Shown here: positions 34,890-43,750 of the stretch, one piece after another
Layout of the letters: each line of letters starts with the position of its first letter
Position numbering within the stretch: position 1 is the stretch's first letter
Source of the DNA: Geomonas anaerohicana
GTDB lineage: Bacteria > Desulfobacterota > Desulfuromonadia > Geobacterales > Geobacteraceae
Direction: 5' to 3'
Assembly (NCBI RefSeq): GCF_016458305.1
Contig: NZ_JAEMHL010000003.1
Span: 62,001-126,000, forward strand
Length of the DNA stretch: 64,000 bases
The notes under the pieces: generated by a model
Told to the model about the DNA's origin: nothing
The model's database searches: none
What the model saw: only the letters and a program-made list of their open reading frames with translations
Program-made: the position numbers and the translations under genes

Positions 34890-35025
34890 CCATATACACC
34901 TGACGCAGCCCTTCGGGCCGCATCAGGTGTAACTCCCTGTAATGAGGTGAAAATGCTGTGGCCATAATGGCCGGTGAAACTCCGTAAACAGCTGAAATTA
35001 CATCTGGCGCCAAGTGGCGCCACTA
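34890..35025. other. Candidate origin of transfer (oriT)
   Basis: Between relaxase and accessory genes lie three inverted repeats. TACACCTGA (34895-34903) pairs with TCAGGTGTA (34923-34931) around a GC-rich inner stem with a TTC loop; GGCCA/TGGCC surrounds TAA (34960-34972); and the palindrome TGGCGCCA occurs twice (35005-35012 and 35015-35022). In R388-like systems oriT lies next to the ribbon-helix-helix gene trwA, which matches this position. No T tract follows the first hairpin, so it is not an obvious terminator. Confidence 0.55.
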
Positions 35026-35042
35026 AAAGAAGGAGAAACCGG

Positions 35043-35384
35043 ATGACAACACGACGGTTAAACCATCGGCTGCATCCTGATCTTGTCAATCGTTTGGAGC
35101 AGCTTCGCGATGCCCAGAAACTTTCGATGACGGATCTACTTTCCAATGCAGTAGATGCCTTAGAACGCGAGATATATCTCCCGGAAACGCTTCTGGAGCG
35201 CGTTGAAAAACTGGAGAATCTGGTCGGCTCGATAATCAAAAAACTGGAGGTCTTGGATGACAAAATCCCCTCCGCCGAAAAGATCAAATACTTCTTTCAA
35301 GTCATGGAAAAGCAGCTGGTGGCCCATGACGAGGCAGAGCAGGCCCGATTCGAGCGCCAAGCCGGATCCCGGAATTTCTATTGA
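35043..35384 (+). CDS. Ribbon-helix-helix relaxosome accessory protein (TrwA-like)
   Basis: The start at 35043 follows GAAGGAGAAACC; a longer frame to 34974 is unlikely. Residues 1-45 (TTRRLNHRLHPDLVNRLEQL...) form a ribbon-helix-helix DNA-binding domain. A long coiled coil follows (about 50-105). TrwA-like proteins bind oriT and regulate the relaxase operon. The doubled TGGCGCCA palindrome just upstream is a plausible binding site (inference). It is followed by the coupling protein. Confidence 0.8.
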   Translation: MTTRRLNHRLHPDLVNRLEQLRDAQKLSMTDLLSNAVDALEREIYLPETLLERVEKLENLVGSIIKKLEVLDDKIPSAEKIKYFFQVMEKQLVAHDEAEQARFERQAGSRNFY

Positions 35385-35398
35385 AAAAGGAGGTCAAC

Positions 35399-37432
35399 AT
35401 GTCTAATGCATACCAGGGTTTTGAGGTACAGAAGCACCGTTTCATGATGAGCCTGAAGATGCTAGTCCAGATTTCGACGAGTTGCCTGACACTGCAGGTG
35501 CTTCTTTTCTGGTTGGCGCTGAAGATTCCACTATTTCAGATCATCGACGGAAGAATCGTGACTTCGGACCGGTTACCGGGGGTCTACCGGGAGCTTACGT
35601 GGAAGTACCCTGCGGCCCGGCTGGTACAGAAGGTTGGCCTTAATCCCACTTTCCACATTTACGCTCCCGGCTGGCTGAAAAAGCTACCCCACGATAACAG
35701 CGGTTTTGTCGCTTGCAGGGCACGGGAGCTGACCCAATGCATAGACTACCGGTTAATCATGCGAGCATATCGCTTCCCTTTTTTCTTTTCCTTCTTGAGC
35801 TGGGCCTGCATCTGGCCGGGCTTTTTTTTCTACGCCCGATGGGCAACCGCCAGGATCAAGGACAACGAGCATATCAGGGGGGCCCGCCTGATTACGGAGG
35901 CGGAGATACGCTCCAAGTGCGACGGTTCCGGGATACTTCCCATTGCATCGATCAAGCTGCCCGAGTCGCTTTCCCGGCGCCACCTGCTGGTCGCCGGGCA
36001 AACCGGTTCCGGAAAGTCGACAGTCATGATGCAGCACGTAGATGCTGTCCAGAAGGCGCGGCGACGTGCCATTGTTAACGACTACAAAGGCGAGATGGTC
36101 CAGCGTTTTTACCGTCCTGGAAAAGACCTGATTCTGAACCCGCTTGACGAGCGCGGAGTAGGGTGGACCGTGTTCAACGAGTTCAGGTACTCGCTCGACT
36201 TCACAGCCCTTACCGCGTCACTTATTCCGCTTGGTATTGGTGATGAACGTTTTTGGTGTGCCGCTGCACAGGATGTTCTCAGGGGAGTGCTGTCGTACTG
36301 CTGGGACCGTAACTTGCGCACCAATGCGCAATTGTGGAAGGCGCTGACTTCGCCCATTGCAGAGATCCGCGACATGTGTCGGGCAACCGACGCGGGGCAG
36401 GCGGGTTATACCTACATCCAGGACGCCAGTTCCAAACAGGCGGTGGGGGTTCACGCAGTCCTGATGTCATTTGTCGCGTGGCTCGAGTTCGCCAAGGACG
36501 GCTCCTTCTCGCTGAGAGATTGGGCCGAAAAGGGCGAGGACTCCATGATCTTCATTACCAACCTTGACGAGGCATCCAACATCATGAGGCCGCACCTTTC
36601 TCTGTTCGCCGACTACGCCGGAAAGAGGTTCCTCAGTTTTTCAGACCACACTGAGCCGAAGAGAAACGTGTACTTGATCCTGGACGAACTTGGGAATCTG
36701 CAGCGCCTTCCCACGGTGAAAAAACTTCTCACTCTTGGCCGTTCCAAGGGCGTGGTGGTTGAGATCGGCATCCATGACTTCGCAAGCATCGAGAGCATCT
36801 ACGGCCGGGAGGACGCCCACACCATCATCAACTCCTGCGGCTCAAAACTGGTCTTGAATTTGGGCGACCCGGAAGCTGCCAAGTTTTTCTCAGAGCTTGC
36901 CAGTGAAGAGGAATACTGGGAGTCGGGTACCGACTATTCCATCTCGGAGAGCGAACACCGTGGAGGCGAGAACCACAACCGGCAGGTGCGGGTCAGGAAG
37001 GTAATCATGCCGGCAGAAATCATGCGCCTATCCGTAGGAGAAGGGTATTTCATGCTCCCTGGGGGGAACCCCGCACCCGTCACGATCCCCTGGACCGATG
37101 TTAACCGGCGCAAGATCGTGCACAAATCCTTCGTGTTGCGCTCAGGGCTTTCCTTGGGTGAGCTTGAGGCGAAAGACGCCGAGACAATTGCGGCACAGCG
37201 CGTCATCGACGGCCCGGTTCCTGACGCACTCAAGGCGAAGGTGACCGAAAATGCCATTATGGGGATGAGGCCTATGCTTTCAGACGAGGAGGAAGAGAAA
37301 AGGCAGGCTCAACGGCAGGAACAAGGAACACCAGAGGAGAAGAGGAAGTCGGAGGAAACAAAGGAAGCATCCTCACAGGACCCGGCTGCAACGGTTTCGC
37401 ATGAGTCTCCCTCACAAGAGGAGACGCCATGA
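35399..37432 (+). CDS. traG: Type IV coupling protein (VirD4/TraG)
   Basis: The ATG at 35399 follows AAAAAGGAGG. The 677-residue protein has N-terminal membrane segments (about 20-45 and 125-145), Walker A LVAGQTGSGKSTVMM (about 200-215) and Walker B YLILDELGNLQRLP (about 425). The acidic, Gln/Glu-rich C-terminus is typical of coupling proteins, which feed the relaxase-DNA complex to the secretion channel. It overlaps trbB by four bases. Confidence 0.92.
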   Translation: MSNAYQGFEVQKHRFMMSLKMLVQISTSCLTLQVLLFWLALKIPLFQIIDGRIVTSDRLPGVYRELTWKYPAARLVQKVGLNPTFHIYAPGWLKKLPHDNSGFVACRARELTQCIDYRLIMRAYRFPFFFSFLSWACIWPGFFFYARWATARIKDNEHIRGARLITEAEIRSKCDGSGILPIASIKLPESLSRRHLLVAGQTGSGKSTVMMQHVDAVQKARRRAIVNDYKGEMVQRFYRPGKDLILNPLDERGVGWTVFNEFRYSLDFTALTASLIPLGIGDERFWCAAAQDVLRGVLSYCWDRNLRTNAQLWKALTSPIAEIRDMCRATDAGQAGYTYIQDASSKQAVGVHAVLMSFVAWLEFAKDGSFSLRDWAEKGEDSMIFITNLDEASNIMRPHLSLFADYAGKRFLSFSDHTEPKRNVYLILDELGNLQRLPTVKKLLTLGRSKGVVVEIGIHDFASIESIYGREDAHTIINSCGSKLVLNLGDPEAAKFFSELASEEEYWESGTDYSISESEHRGGENHNRQVRVRKVIMPAEIMRLSVGEGYFMLPGGNPAPVTIPWTDVNRRKIVHKSFVLRSGLSLGELEAKDAETIAAQRVIDGPVPDALKAKVTENAIMGMRPMLSDEEEEKRQAQRQEQGTPEEKRKSEETKEASSQDPAATVSHESPSQEETP

Positions 37433-38406
37433 CCGACAATCCCGTTTGCCACCGCAAGACCTCCAGTCAGGACACCAGCTCCGAACGCCTGATCACGATG
37501 CTCACCACCGCCGTAGGACCCCAACTGGGGGACCTTTTGCGCGATGACCAGGTGGTCGAGGTGATGCTGAACCCAGACGGGAACCTCTGGGTGGACCGGC
37601 TCGGCACCGGACGGGAATGCACCGGGCTCACCGTCTGCTGTCAGGACGCCGAGCGGATCATCAAGCTCGTAGCGTCGGGGACCGGAGCCGAAGTGAACGA
37701 GACCGCTCCCATTATCTCCGCCGAATTTCCCGGCACCGGCAGCCGCTTTCAGGGACTCCTTCCCCCGGTGGTAACCGCGCCCGTCTTCACCATCAGGAAA
37801 AAGGCCCTGATGATCTTTTCCCTGGCGGACTATGTCGCCCAGGGGGTGATGACAGAGGGGCAAAAGGAGGTGCTATGCCGGTCCATAATCGGGAAGAAAA
37901 ACATCCTGATCACCGGCGGGACCGGCAGCGGCAAGACCACCCTGGTCAACGCGCTTCTCAACGAGATCGCGTTGACATGCGATCGCATCGTGATCATCGA
38001 GGACACCCTGGAGCTACAGTGTTCCGCCCCCGATACCGTCTTTTTGCGCGCGCGAGATGGCATTGCGACCATGAACGACCTCCTGAAGGCAACGATGCGT
38101 CTGCGGCCCGACCGGATCGTGGTGGGGGAGGTGAGGGGAGGGGAAGCCCTCTCGCTTTTGAAGGCCTGGAACACAGGGCACCCGGGAGGGTGTGCCACCG
38201 TCCACGCCAATAACGCCATGGGGGGATTGATCCGTCTGGAGCAACTTATTCAGGAAGCTGCCGTCTCCGTTTCCAAGGATCTGGTGGCCGAAGCGGTCGA
38301 TATCATCGTGCATATAGAGAGAAGCGGCAGCGGCCGGGTCGTGCGCGAAGTGGTCGAGGTTTTAGAGGCCCAGGACGGGAAATATCGGCTAATGACGGTG
38401 GAGTGA
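37429..38406 (+). CDS. trbB: TrbB/VirB11 secretion ATPase
   Basis: This 325-residue hexameric ATPase has Walker A LITGGTGSGKTTLVN (about 160), an Asp box IIEDTLELQC, Walker B RPDRIVVGEVRGGEAL and a His box GHPGGCATVHANNA. It powers assembly of the transfer channel and pilus from the cytoplasm. It is translationally coupled to traG and heads the trb block. Confidence 0.95.
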   Translation: MTDNPVCHRKTSSQDTSSERLITMLTTAVGPQLGDLLRDDQVVEVMLNPDGNLWVDRLGTGRECTGLTVCCQDAERIIKLVASGTGAEVNETAPIISAEFPGTGSRFQGLLPPVVTAPVFTIRKKALMIFSLADYVAQGVMTEGQKEVLCRSIIGKKNILITGGTGSGKTTLVNALLNEIALTCDRIVIIEDTLELQCSAPDTVFLRARDGIATMNDLLKATMRLRPDRIVVGEVRGGEALSLLKAWNTGHPGGCATVHANNAMGGLIRLEQLIQEAAVSVSKDLVAEAVDIIVHIERSGSGRVVREVVEVLEAQDGKYRLMTVE

Positions 38407-38483
38407 AAAAAATTAGTAAAAACTTAAAAAGTAGGTAAAATTCTCAACGGCGTCATCTTTTCCCTTAATTCAGGAGGCTTGGT

Positions 38484-38804
38484 ATGAAGAGCAAAGAAAA
38501 GATCGTCGGACTCTTGGTCCCCCTGTTTATCTTCCTCGCCACCCACCCTGCTTTTGCCACCGGTGGTGCTAGCGGCATGCCGTGGGAATCCCCGCTCAGC
38601 AGGATCCTCAGCAGCATCACCGGTCCGGTGGCAAAGGCAGGCGGAATCCTGGCCATCGTGGCCGCTGGCCTGGGGCTCGCCTTCAGCGAGGGGGGAGGTT
38701 TCATGCGCAAGGTGGTCGGGGTTGTTTTCGGCCTTGCCATCACCTTTTCCGCGACGACCTTCATCTCCGATTTTCTGGGGTACACCGGCGGCGTGAGGTT
38801 CTGA
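38484..38804 (+). CDS. trbC: TrbC/VirB2 major pilin precursor
   Basis: The 106-residue protein has a long signal peptide (1-25, AFA-TG) and two membrane helices (AGGILAIVAAGLGLAF and VVGVVFGLAITFSATTFI). This is the size and topology of TrbC-type pilins, which are cut and cyclised. The cognate S26 peptidase is probably the TraF-like protein at 29390. The start follows AGGAGG. Confidence 0.9.
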   Translation: MKSKEKIVGLLVPLFIFLATHPAFATGGASGMPWESPLSRILSSITGPVAKAGGILAIVAAGLGLAFSEGGGFMRKVVGVVFGLAITFSATTFISDFLGYTGGVRF

Positions 38805-38808
38805 AGAG

Positions 38809-39063
38809 ATGGCTCTAGAAGGGCACGAGATCCCGATCCACAAGAGCCTCATCGACCAGATCCTGATCGGTGGGGTGCCCCGGACCATAGCACTCGTCAA
38901 CGGCACATTGGTCGCCGCCCTGGGGCTCGGACTCCATTCCTTTTTGGCTCTGCCGGTGGGAATCCTGGTGCACCTCCTGGCACTGGCCGCCACCAAGGCA
39001 GATCCCGACTTTTTCAGCTGCTTTCGGCGCCATATCAGGCAGAAGAACATCTACACCGTTTGA
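38809..39063 (+). CDS. trbD: TrbD/VirB3 inner-membrane channel protein
   Basis: An 84-residue protein with HEIPIHKSLIDQILIGGVPR followed by two hydrophobic segments, matching the TrbD/VirB3 pattern. It starts 4 bases after trbC and precedes the VirB4 ATPase, its usual partner. Confidence 0.9.
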   Translation: MALEGHEIPIHKSLIDQILIGGVPRTIALVNGTLVAALGLGLHSFLALPVGILVHLLALAATKADPDFFSCFRRHIRQKNIYTV

Positions 39064-39076
39064 AAAGGGGGGGTCC

Positions 39077-41506
39077 TTGTTCAACATCGGTGAGTACAGG
39101 AAAAAACCGGACCGACTGGCCGACCTCCTCCCTTGGGCGGCCCTGGTAGCACCGGGGGTGGTCCTCAACAAAGACGGCTCCTTCCAGCGTACCTTCTCCT
39201 ATCGCGGTCCCGACCTGGACAGCGCCACGGAATCCGAGCTGGTCTCCGTCGCGGCCCGGGTGAACAACGTGCTTAAACGCCTGACAGCGGGATGGGCCAT
39301 ATGGGTGGAAGCCCAGAGGACCATTGCTGCGGAATATCCCCCGTCGACGTTCAACAATCCGCTCGCCTTCCTGATCGATGAGGAGCGCCGTGACTCCTTC
39401 GAGGGTAACGACCATTTCGAAAGTACGTACTACCTCACCTTTCTTTATCTTCCCCCCTCGGAGCAGAAGAGCCGGCTGGCCGGGCTGTTCCTGGAAAACA
39501 GTGCCAGAAGCTCTGTGGATTATAGGGGCCAACTGGACCGCTTCATCGATGAGACCAACCGTATCTTCGACCTCATGTTCGGCATCTTCCCCGAGATCCA
39601 CCCCCTGGACGATCAGGAGACCCTCACCTACCTGCACGGCGCCATCAGTCCCAAACGCCACCCGGTGCGGGTGCCGGAGATACCGATGTATCTTGACGCT
39701 TTCCTTGCCGATTTTCCCCTGGTAGGAGGGCTGGAACCACGGCTTGGAGAGACCCCGATCCAGGTGATTTCGGTTTTGGGCTACCCGGGGCAGTCCGTCC
39801 CGGGCCTTCTCGATGGCCTGAACCACCTAGCCATTCAATACCGTTGGAGCACCAGGTTCATTTGCATGGACAAGACCGATGCGCTCGCCGAGATCGCCAG
39901 GTACAAGAAGCGCTGGTTGGCCAAACGGAAAAGCGTCCTGGTTCTGGTGAAGGAGGGCATCACCAACCAGGAAAGCGCCATGTCCGACAGCGACGCCGAG
40001 AACAAGGCCTATGATGCCGACGCCGCCTTCCAGGAACTCGCCGGCGACTACGTGAGCTACGGCTATTTTACGGCCAACGTCGTCATCTGGGATCAGGACC
40101 GGGAACGGCTGCAGGCGAAGAGTAGGGCGGTCGAGCAGGTGATCAACGGTCTGGGGTTTGTCACCATAAACGAGACCCTGAACGCCGTTGACGCCTGGCT
40201 CGGCTCCCTCCCCGGGCATGCCCGCGCCAACGTGCGGCGGCCGCTTCTGAATACCCTGAACCTCGCCCACCTCATGCCGCTTTCCGCGGTCTGGGCAGGC
40301 CCCACGGAGAATAAACACCTCAACGGCCCAGTCCTGATGCACGCTACAACTTCCGGTAACACCCCCTTCCGGTTCAACCTCCACGTGGGAGACGTGGGGC
40401 ACACCATGATCTGCGGTCCCACCGGCGCGGGGAAAGACGTCCTGATGGCCGCCCTGCAGACTCAATTCCTGCGCTACCGGAACAGCCAGATCTACATCTT
40501 CGACAAAGGGGGATCTTCCCGGGTCATGACCGCCGGTCTCGGAGGGGATTTCTACGATCTGGGCAGCGGCGGGGGAGAGAACCGGCTTGCCTTCCAGCCC
40601 CTTTCGGGTATCGACCACGATAGGGAGCGGAACTGGGCCAGCCAATGGATTCTCGACGTGCTGCAGCAGGAAAACGTCACCGTGAACCCGAGGATCAAGG
40701 CGGAGGTATGGGGTACCCTGACGAGTCTCGCCACCGCACCCCTGGAGCAGCGCACCATCTCAGGCTTCATCGCCTTGAGCCAGAACCAGGTGATCCGGCA
40801 GGCGCTTTTTCCCTACTCCGTAGACGGCCCCCTGGGCCACATCTTCGACGCCACCCGCGATACCCTCGAGTACTCCCGCTGGCAGGTCTTCGAGATGGAA
40901 GCCCTCATGGGGACGTCGGCCGCCGTGGTCCCCGCCCTGTCGTACCTGTTTCACCGCCTCGAGCAGAGGTTTTCCGCCGCCGTTCCCACCCTGCTCTTTT
41001 TGAACGAGGCCTGGCTTTTCTTCGACAGCCCCGCCTTCGCGCCCAGGATCAGGGAGTGGCTGAAGACGCTCAGAAAGCAGAACGTCTCCGTCATCTTCGC
41101 GACCCAGGGGCTCAGCGACATCGAGAGCTGCCCCATCTCCGCGGCCCTTATCGAGAGCTGTCCCACGAGGATTTTCCTTCCCAATGACCGGGCCATGGAG
41201 GAGGAGACCGCCAGGGTGTACCGCCGGTTCGGCCTTAACGAGAGGCAGATCCAGATGCTCGCCATGGCCCAGCCCAAACGTCAGTACTACTACCAGAGCA
41301 CCCTGGGGAACCGGCTCTTCGAGTTGGGACTTGGTCCCTTGGGGCTCGCCTTTTGTGCTGCCACCTCCAAAGAGGATCAGATCCAGGCGAAGAAGATTTT
41401 GGCCGGAGACGGCAACGACGAATTCGCGAGCCAGTGGCTGCACCACAAGGGGCTTTCATGGGCAGCGGAAGTACTGCGGTCCCGCCAGGAGGAACGTTAT
41501 GTTTAA
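39077..41506 (+). CDS. trbE: TrbE/VirB4 secretion ATPase
   Basis: The 809-residue ATPase starts at TTG (39077) after AAGGGGGG. It has the VirB4 N-terminal domain (about 1-380) and a motor domain with Walker A MICGPTGAGKDVLMAAL (about 445-461) and Walker B TLLFLNEAWLFFD (about 635-648). Asp replaces the usual Ser/Thr after the Walker A Lys, so nucleotide binding there may differ from standard; this is a direct reading. It overlaps trbJ by eight bases. Confidence 0.94.
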   Translation: MFNIGEYRKKPDRLADLLPWAALVAPGVVLNKDGSFQRTFSYRGPDLDSATESELVSVAARVNNVLKRLTAGWAIWVEAQRTIAAEYPPSTFNNPLAFLIDEERRDSFEGNDHFESTYYLTFLYLPPSEQKSRLAGLFLENSARSSVDYRGQLDRFIDETNRIFDLMFGIFPEIHPLDDQETLTYLHGAISPKRHPVRVPEIPMYLDAFLADFPLVGGLEPRLGETPIQVISVLGYPGQSVPGLLDGLNHLAIQYRWSTRFICMDKTDALAEIARYKKRWLAKRKSVLVLVKEGITNQESAMSDSDAENKAYDADAAFQELAGDYVSYGYFTANVVIWDQDRERLQAKSRAVEQVINGLGFVTINETLNAVDAWLGSLPGHARANVRRPLLNTLNLAHLMPLSAVWAGPTENKHLNGPVLMHATTSGNTPFRFNLHVGDVGHTMICGPTGAGKDVLMAALQTQFLRYRNSQIYIFDKGGSSRVMTAGLGGDFYDLGSGGGENRLAFQPLSGIDHDRERNWASQWILDVLQQENVTVNPRIKAEVWGTLTSLATAPLEQRTISGFIALSQNQVIRQALFPYSVDGPLGHIFDATRDTLEYSRWQVFEMEALMGTSAAVVPALSYLFHRLEQRFSAAVPTLLFLNEAWLFFDSPAFAPRIREWLKTLRKQNVSVIFATQGLSDIESCPISAALIESCPTRIFLPNDRAMEEETARVYRRFGLNERQIQMLAMAQPKRQYYYQSTLGNRLFELGLGPLGLAFCAATSKEDQIQAKKILAGDGNDEFASQWLHHKGLSWAAEVLRSRQEERYV

Positions 41507-42251
41507 ACGCTTGGTGTTTTTTTCTCTGCTTATGGTGTGGTTGCAGGCGGTTTCTGTTCCCCCGGCGCAGGGCGTTCTGGGGGTAGGGGACATAGTCTAC
41601 GATCCAGCGGCCTTCCAGCGCCAGTTGATCAACTATACCCTGTCCCTGGACCAGTATGCCCTGCAGACTGAGCAGTACGCGACCCAGATGCAGCAATTGC
41701 GAAACGACTATGCCAACCTGCACAACCTTGGTTACCAGATCGACCTTTCCAACCTGAACCAGATGCAGCGTGTGATGGGTTCATCGATCGGAATAAGCAA
41801 TGACTTCGGTAAGATGCAGGGGCAGTTTCAGGAGCTTTACCCCGATTTCAAAACCTATCAGGGACAAAAGAGCGTGGACTACGCGAAGCAGTCGGCGGAG
41901 TGGTCGAAGAAAAACCAGCAAAATGCCTACGACATTCTCGTCGTCACGACGAAACTTCAGGAGTCCGTGGTCCGGGACCAGAAAACCCTCAAGTACCTTA
42001 GCGACCGTTCGGATTCGGCATCGGGCACCAAGGACCTTTTGCAGAATATGAACCAGCTGCTCATCATGCAGACCAAACAGCTGATGCAACTGCAACAGCT
42101 GATATCCACTACGGCCAAGGCGGATGCGGCTTACCTTGCGGAAAAGTCTTCAAACGGTGAGGCCGCCAGCTCCGCCAGTAAAGATTTATTTCGTGACTGG
42201 GGCAAAAGAGATGCACGCACCGTAAAGCCAGTTCCGGGTTTTGTGAAGTAA
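41499..42251 (+). CDS. trbJ: TrbJ/VirB5 minor pilus protein
   Basis: The ATG at 41499 follows CCAGGAGGAACG. The 250-residue protein has a signal peptide (about 1-25) and a helical, Gln-rich body (QYALQTEQYATQMQQLRN), as in TrbJ/VirB5 proteins at the pilus tip. Its C-terminus contains FRDWGKRDARTVKPVPGF, a pattern repeated in the small lipoprotein at 43521-43727. Confidence 0.88.
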   Translation: MFKRLVFFSLLMVWLQAVSVPPAQGVLGVGDIVYDPAAFQRQLINYTLSLDQYALQTEQYATQMQQLRNDYANLHNLGYQIDLSNLNQMQRVMGSSIGISNDFGKMQGQFQELYPDFKTYQGQKSVDYAKQSAEWSKKNQQNAYDILVVTTKLQESVVRDQKTLKYLSDRSDSASGTKDLLQNMNQLLIMQTKQLMQLQQLISTTAKADAAYLAEKSSNGEAASSASKDLFRDWGKRDARTVKPVPGFVK

Positions 42252-42263
42252 AAGGGGAATGCT

Positions 42264-43493
42264 ATGACGGTTGGTTCTGGAATATTGACCGATCTTCTAA
42301 ACCTATTCATGGGTTCTATCATCCCGGGGTATGGGAAGGTGTTGCCCAACGCGAAAACCCTTTTATCCATGCTGGCAACACTGGAGGTTTGTCTTGCTGG
42401 GCTATGGATGGCGTTCGATGGCGGTCACAAAATTGAAGTCACCTTTCTAAAAAAAGTCATGCAAATCGGCTTCGTCGTCTGGGTGGTGAACAATTACGAA
42501 TGGTTGCTTTGCACAATTTTGCAGGGCTTTATTCAAACAGGGACCATCGCCGGAGGGGGCACCACTCCCGTCAATCTCATCACGGATCCTTCGCGGATTA
42601 TCGAATATGGTTTCGCGGTCACGGCGCCTATTTTCGAACACACCCAGAACTACAGCCTCTGGAACGTCAGCATACGTCATGCGATGGATATGCTGCTGAC
42701 CCAATTTGCTGCAGTGTTAATCGTCATCGCTTTTTTTGGCATAGCCTTGCTGGTCTTTGTTACTTATCTCGAATTTTTCATCATATCCGCTCTAGGATTG
42801 ATGCTGGTGCCGTTTGGCGTGTTTAAACACACCGCTTTCTTAGCTGAAAAAGTATTCGGGGCCATCATCGCTTTTGGCATTCGACTCATGGTCCTTGCTT
42901 TTATCCTTTCAGTTACGCAGCAGACCTTAGCTACGCTCACCCTTCCACCAGATCCTACCTTCCGACAAATATCCCTGATTTTGTTCGCTGCGCTGACCAT
43001 CATGGGACTTGCTTGGCACGCGCCTGCCGTCGCCGGCGGCCTCATGACGGGGTCTCCGAGTCTTGGTCTTGGAGCCGTGGCCTCAACAGGGGTGGCTGTT
43101 GCCGCAGGTGCAGCAGTAGCTGGTTCAATGATAACTGGAGCCGCACAGCAGATAGCTCGGGCGGGAGTTCAAGCCACCGCAGCCGGGGCGTCGGGCGGCG
43201 AAGGTGTGAGGCTGGCCGGATCCAGGGGAGGTCCGCCTCAATCCGGTGGGGGAGGGCAGCCATCGGCAACAACTTCGGTATCTTCTGGAGCATCCCGGGG
43301 CACTATTGCTAGCTCGTCACAGGAGACGCCGCCACAATGGGCACGGGACCTTCTTCAAAGAAAGGAGACCGGTTCCTCGCCCAACCCTTCGTCCAGTCCT
43401 CGTTGGGTACACAATGTGTTGATGGCTCGTGGAGTTGTTCCTCACGATACCCATTCCGGAGGCGGTGTGTCTGTCCAACTGAGAGAGGTATGA
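42264..43493 (+). CDS. trbL: TrbL/VirB6 polytopic channel protein
   Basis: The 409-residue protein has about six membrane segments between residues 25 and 300 and a Gly/Ser/Ala-rich cytoplasmic tail (about 310-409). VIAFFGIALLVFVTYLEFFI and the following segment match the TrbL family. It forms the inner-membrane part of the DNA channel. Base composition is less GC-rich than flanking trb genes. Confidence 0.88.
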   Translation: MTVGSGILTDLLNLFMGSIIPGYGKVLPNAKTLLSMLATLEVCLAGLWMAFDGGHKIEVTFLKKVMQIGFVVWVVNNYEWLLCTILQGFIQTGTIAGGGTTPVNLITDPSRIIEYGFAVTAPIFEHTQNYSLWNVSIRHAMDMLLTQFAAVLIVIAFFGIALLVFVTYLEFFIISALGLMLVPFGVFKHTAFLAEKVFGAIIAFGIRLMVLAFILSVTQQTLATLTLPPDPTFRQISLILFAALTIMGLAWHAPAVAGGLMTGSPSLGLGAVASTGVAVAAGAAVAGSMITGAAQQIARAGVQATAAGASGGEGVRLAGSRGGPPQSGGGGQPSATTSVSSGASRGTIASSSQETPPQWARDLLQRKETGSSPNPSSSPRWVHNVLMARGVVPHDTHSGGGVSVQLREV

Positions 43494-43520
43494 AACAGAT
43501 TCTTCAAAGGGAGGTTTTTC

Positions 43521-43727
43521 ATGGGAAAGCTAACTGTCATCGTTCTAGGGGTATCAATGCTGTCGATGGTCGTCTCTTGTGGGAAGAACGAGGATGCCAA
43601 GAATGACAAGTTTCGCGATTGGAGCGTCAGGGATAAGCGGACGGTCCCTCCGGTTCCTTCGTTCCTGGACGGCTATGAGAAGGAGCTTGGGGACAGGCAA
43701 AAACATCAAGAGGGAGCCTCCAAGTAG
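43521..43727 (+). CDS. Small lipoprotein, VirB7/TrbK-position, with TrbJ-like motif
   Basis: A 68-residue protein with a lipoprotein signal (lipobox MVVSC, Cys about 20). The mature part contains FRDWSVRDKRTVPPVPSF, which matches the C-terminus of TrbJ. By position, between trbL and trbF, it could be a VirB7-like channel lipoprotein or a TrbK-like entry-exclusion lipoprotein. RBS is AAGGGAGG. Confidence 0.75.
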   Translation: MGKLTVIVLGVSMLSMVVSCGKNEDAKNDKFRDWSVRDKRTVPPVPSFLDGYEKELGDRQKHQEGASK

Positions 43728-43750
43728 AGATTTGAGATGGAGGAAACGAT

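Noticed and set aside
34895-34931. Hairpin after the relaxase gene as a terminator
   Set aside because: No T tract follows, and the neighbouring palindromes and position fit oriT better.
37309-40645. Several long minus-strand frames opposite traG/trbB/trbE
   Set aside because: They lack ribosome sites and domains and mirror strongly supported plus-strand genes.
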